Shown here: piece after piece, positions 63,478 through 64,000 of the stretch
Layout of the letters: every line of letters begins with the position of its first letter
How positions within the stretch are numbered: the first letter of the stretch is position 1
Assembly: GCA_029976075.1 (NCBI GenBank)
Contig: JARKNW010000035.1
Span: 62,001-126,000 of the forward strand
Length of the DNA stretch: 64,000 bases
DNA from: Pleomorphomonas sp.
GTDB lineage: Bacteria > Pseudomonadota > Alphaproteobacteria > Rhizobiales > Pleomorphomonadaceae
Direction of reading: 5' to 3'
Made by a program: the position numbers and the translations under genes
The notes under the pieces: generated by a model
Seen by the model: the letters and a program-made list of their open reading frames with translations, nothing else
The model's database searches: none
What the model was told of the DNA's origin: nothing

Positions 63478-64000
63478 ATGAGAGCTGCCGCCTTGTTCCT
63501 CGCAGGGGTTGCCGCCGTCGTGATCACGACCGGTTCGGCCGTCGCCCAGGCGGGCCGTTATCTCGCTCCACCGCCAATCGTATTGTCGCCCAATCTCACT
63601 GATCCCTGGGTCATGCAGCTTCAGCCGGGAAACGTTCCGATTTATGCGGCGCCACAGGCGCGCAGCCCTCGGGCATGGTCATCGCCAGCTGAAGCCCCTG
63701 CTGCAAAGGTGGCCCGCAAGGTCGATCCGCGCTCGCTGCCACTGGCGCCGGAGTTTCTGCCTCAGGAAGTCACATATGATGGGCCGGCCGCACCAGGCTC
63801 CATCGTCATCGATACCGTCAATCGTTTCCTGTACCTCGTCGGGGATGGTGGAACGGCACGTCGTTACGGCGTCGGTGTGGGGCGTCCCGGCTTTACCTGG
63901 GCGGGCGAACACCGCATCACGCGCAAGGCCGAATGGCCCGACTGGCATCCGCCTGTCGAGATGCGCCAGCGGCAACCTGGGCTGCCTGTGATGATGCCGG
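63478..64000 (+). CDS. L,D-transpeptidase (ErfK/YkuD type), 3' end outside the window
   Basis: The frame opens at ATG 63478 and runs off the right edge; 174 residues are visible. A signal peptide (ALFLAGVAAVVITTGSAVAQ, cleavage about residue 24) and a Pro-rich linker are followed by the start of a YkuD domain: PGSIVIDTVNRFLYLVGDGG, RRYGVGVGRPGFTWAGEH and KAEWPDWHPPVEM. These phrases are typical of alphaproteobacterial L,D-transpeptidases that cross-link peptidoglycan or tether outer-membrane proteins. The catalytic Cys/His region lies beyond the edge. Confidence 0.88.
   Translation, partial: MRAAALFLAGVAAVVITTGSAVAQAGRYLAPPPIVLSPNLTDPWVMQLQPGNVPIYAAPQARSPRAWSSPAEAPAAKVARKVDPRSLPLAPEFLPQEVTYDGPAAPGSIVIDTVNRFLYLVGDGGTARRYGVGVGRPGFTWAGEHRITRKAEWPDWHPPVEMRQRQPGLPVMMP

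Overview
The window is a stretch of core chromosome from an alphaproteobacterium of the order Hyphomicrobiales (Rhizobiales). The evidence is the local gene orders: chvI-chvG-hprK-EIIA-HPr; pmbA-cysQ-DUF4170-DUF374-waaA-lpxK-DUF2093; thrC-M16 peptidase-GNAT; and ileS-lspA. Lineage-restricted families (DUF6101, DUF4170, DUF2093, IalB, TIGR01459), the hisS-hisZ-hisG set and a CIRCE-controlled groESL agree. Base composition is high-GC throughout, with AT-rich dips only in some intergenic regions. The cell is Gram-negative (lipid A and Kdo genes), makes ubiquinone and is chemotactic, probably flagellated. A placement near Pleomorphomonas-like bacteria is only a guess. Coding density is high. I see no rRNA, tRNA, CRISPR array, transposase, prophage or plasmid gene.

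Layout. 1-6.4 kb: the end of a chemoreceptor, YqgE, purD, ubiA, a small divergent pair (DUF6165-like and a GT9-like protein) and DUF6101. 6.8-12.7 kb: pmbA and the lipid A/Kdo cluster (cysQ-like, DUF4170, DUF374 acyltransferase, waaA, lpxK), meeting a convergent DUF2093-MATE-TerC run. 15-17.6 kb: a HAD hydrolase, tldD (partner of pmbA) and an IalB-like secreted protein. 17.7-24.5 kb: a very large GGDEF-EAL membrane protein with degenerate sites, then thrC, an M16 peptidase and an acetyltransferase. 24.7-28.7 kb: patatin, tadA, an RluB-type pseudouridine synthase overlapping rsmD, and a HugZ-like protein. 28.9-33.5 kb: the ChvGI two-component system with a regulatory PTS (HprK, EIIA, HPr). 33.5-37.8 kb: mutL, a sirtuin, a P-loop kinase-like protein and a TIGR01459 HAD protein. 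37.8-42.5 kb: CheZ, CheY, ribF and a second chemoreceptor. 42.9-47.1 kb: ileS, lspA and a lipoprotein. 47.2-52.9 kb: a TipF-like EAL protein, a CopZ-like metal-binding protein, an AAA+ response regulator lacking the sigma-54 contact loop, a secreted protein of unknown function, a GNAT and an EamA transporter. 52.9-57.7 kb: CIRCE-groES-groEL, an SbmA/BacA-like ABC transporter and DoxX. 57.9-64 kb: hisS-hisZ-hisG, tag, a second CheZ and the start of an L,D-transpeptidase.

Two themes recur. One is motility and c-di-GMP signalling: two chemoreceptors, one CheY, two CheZ-type phosphatases with matching C-terminal tails, a TipF-like protein and a degenerate dual-domain c-di-GMP protein. The other is cell-envelope construction and sensing: lipid A/Kdo genes, ChvGI, IalB, LspA and the L,D-transpeptidase. 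Nothing here is clearly a new defence or mobile system. The least explained signals are a palindromic intergenic repeat of about 76 bp in three copies, a duplicated groEL 3' end, a long hairpin before an unknown secreted protein, and signalling proteins whose catalytic or contact residues are altered.
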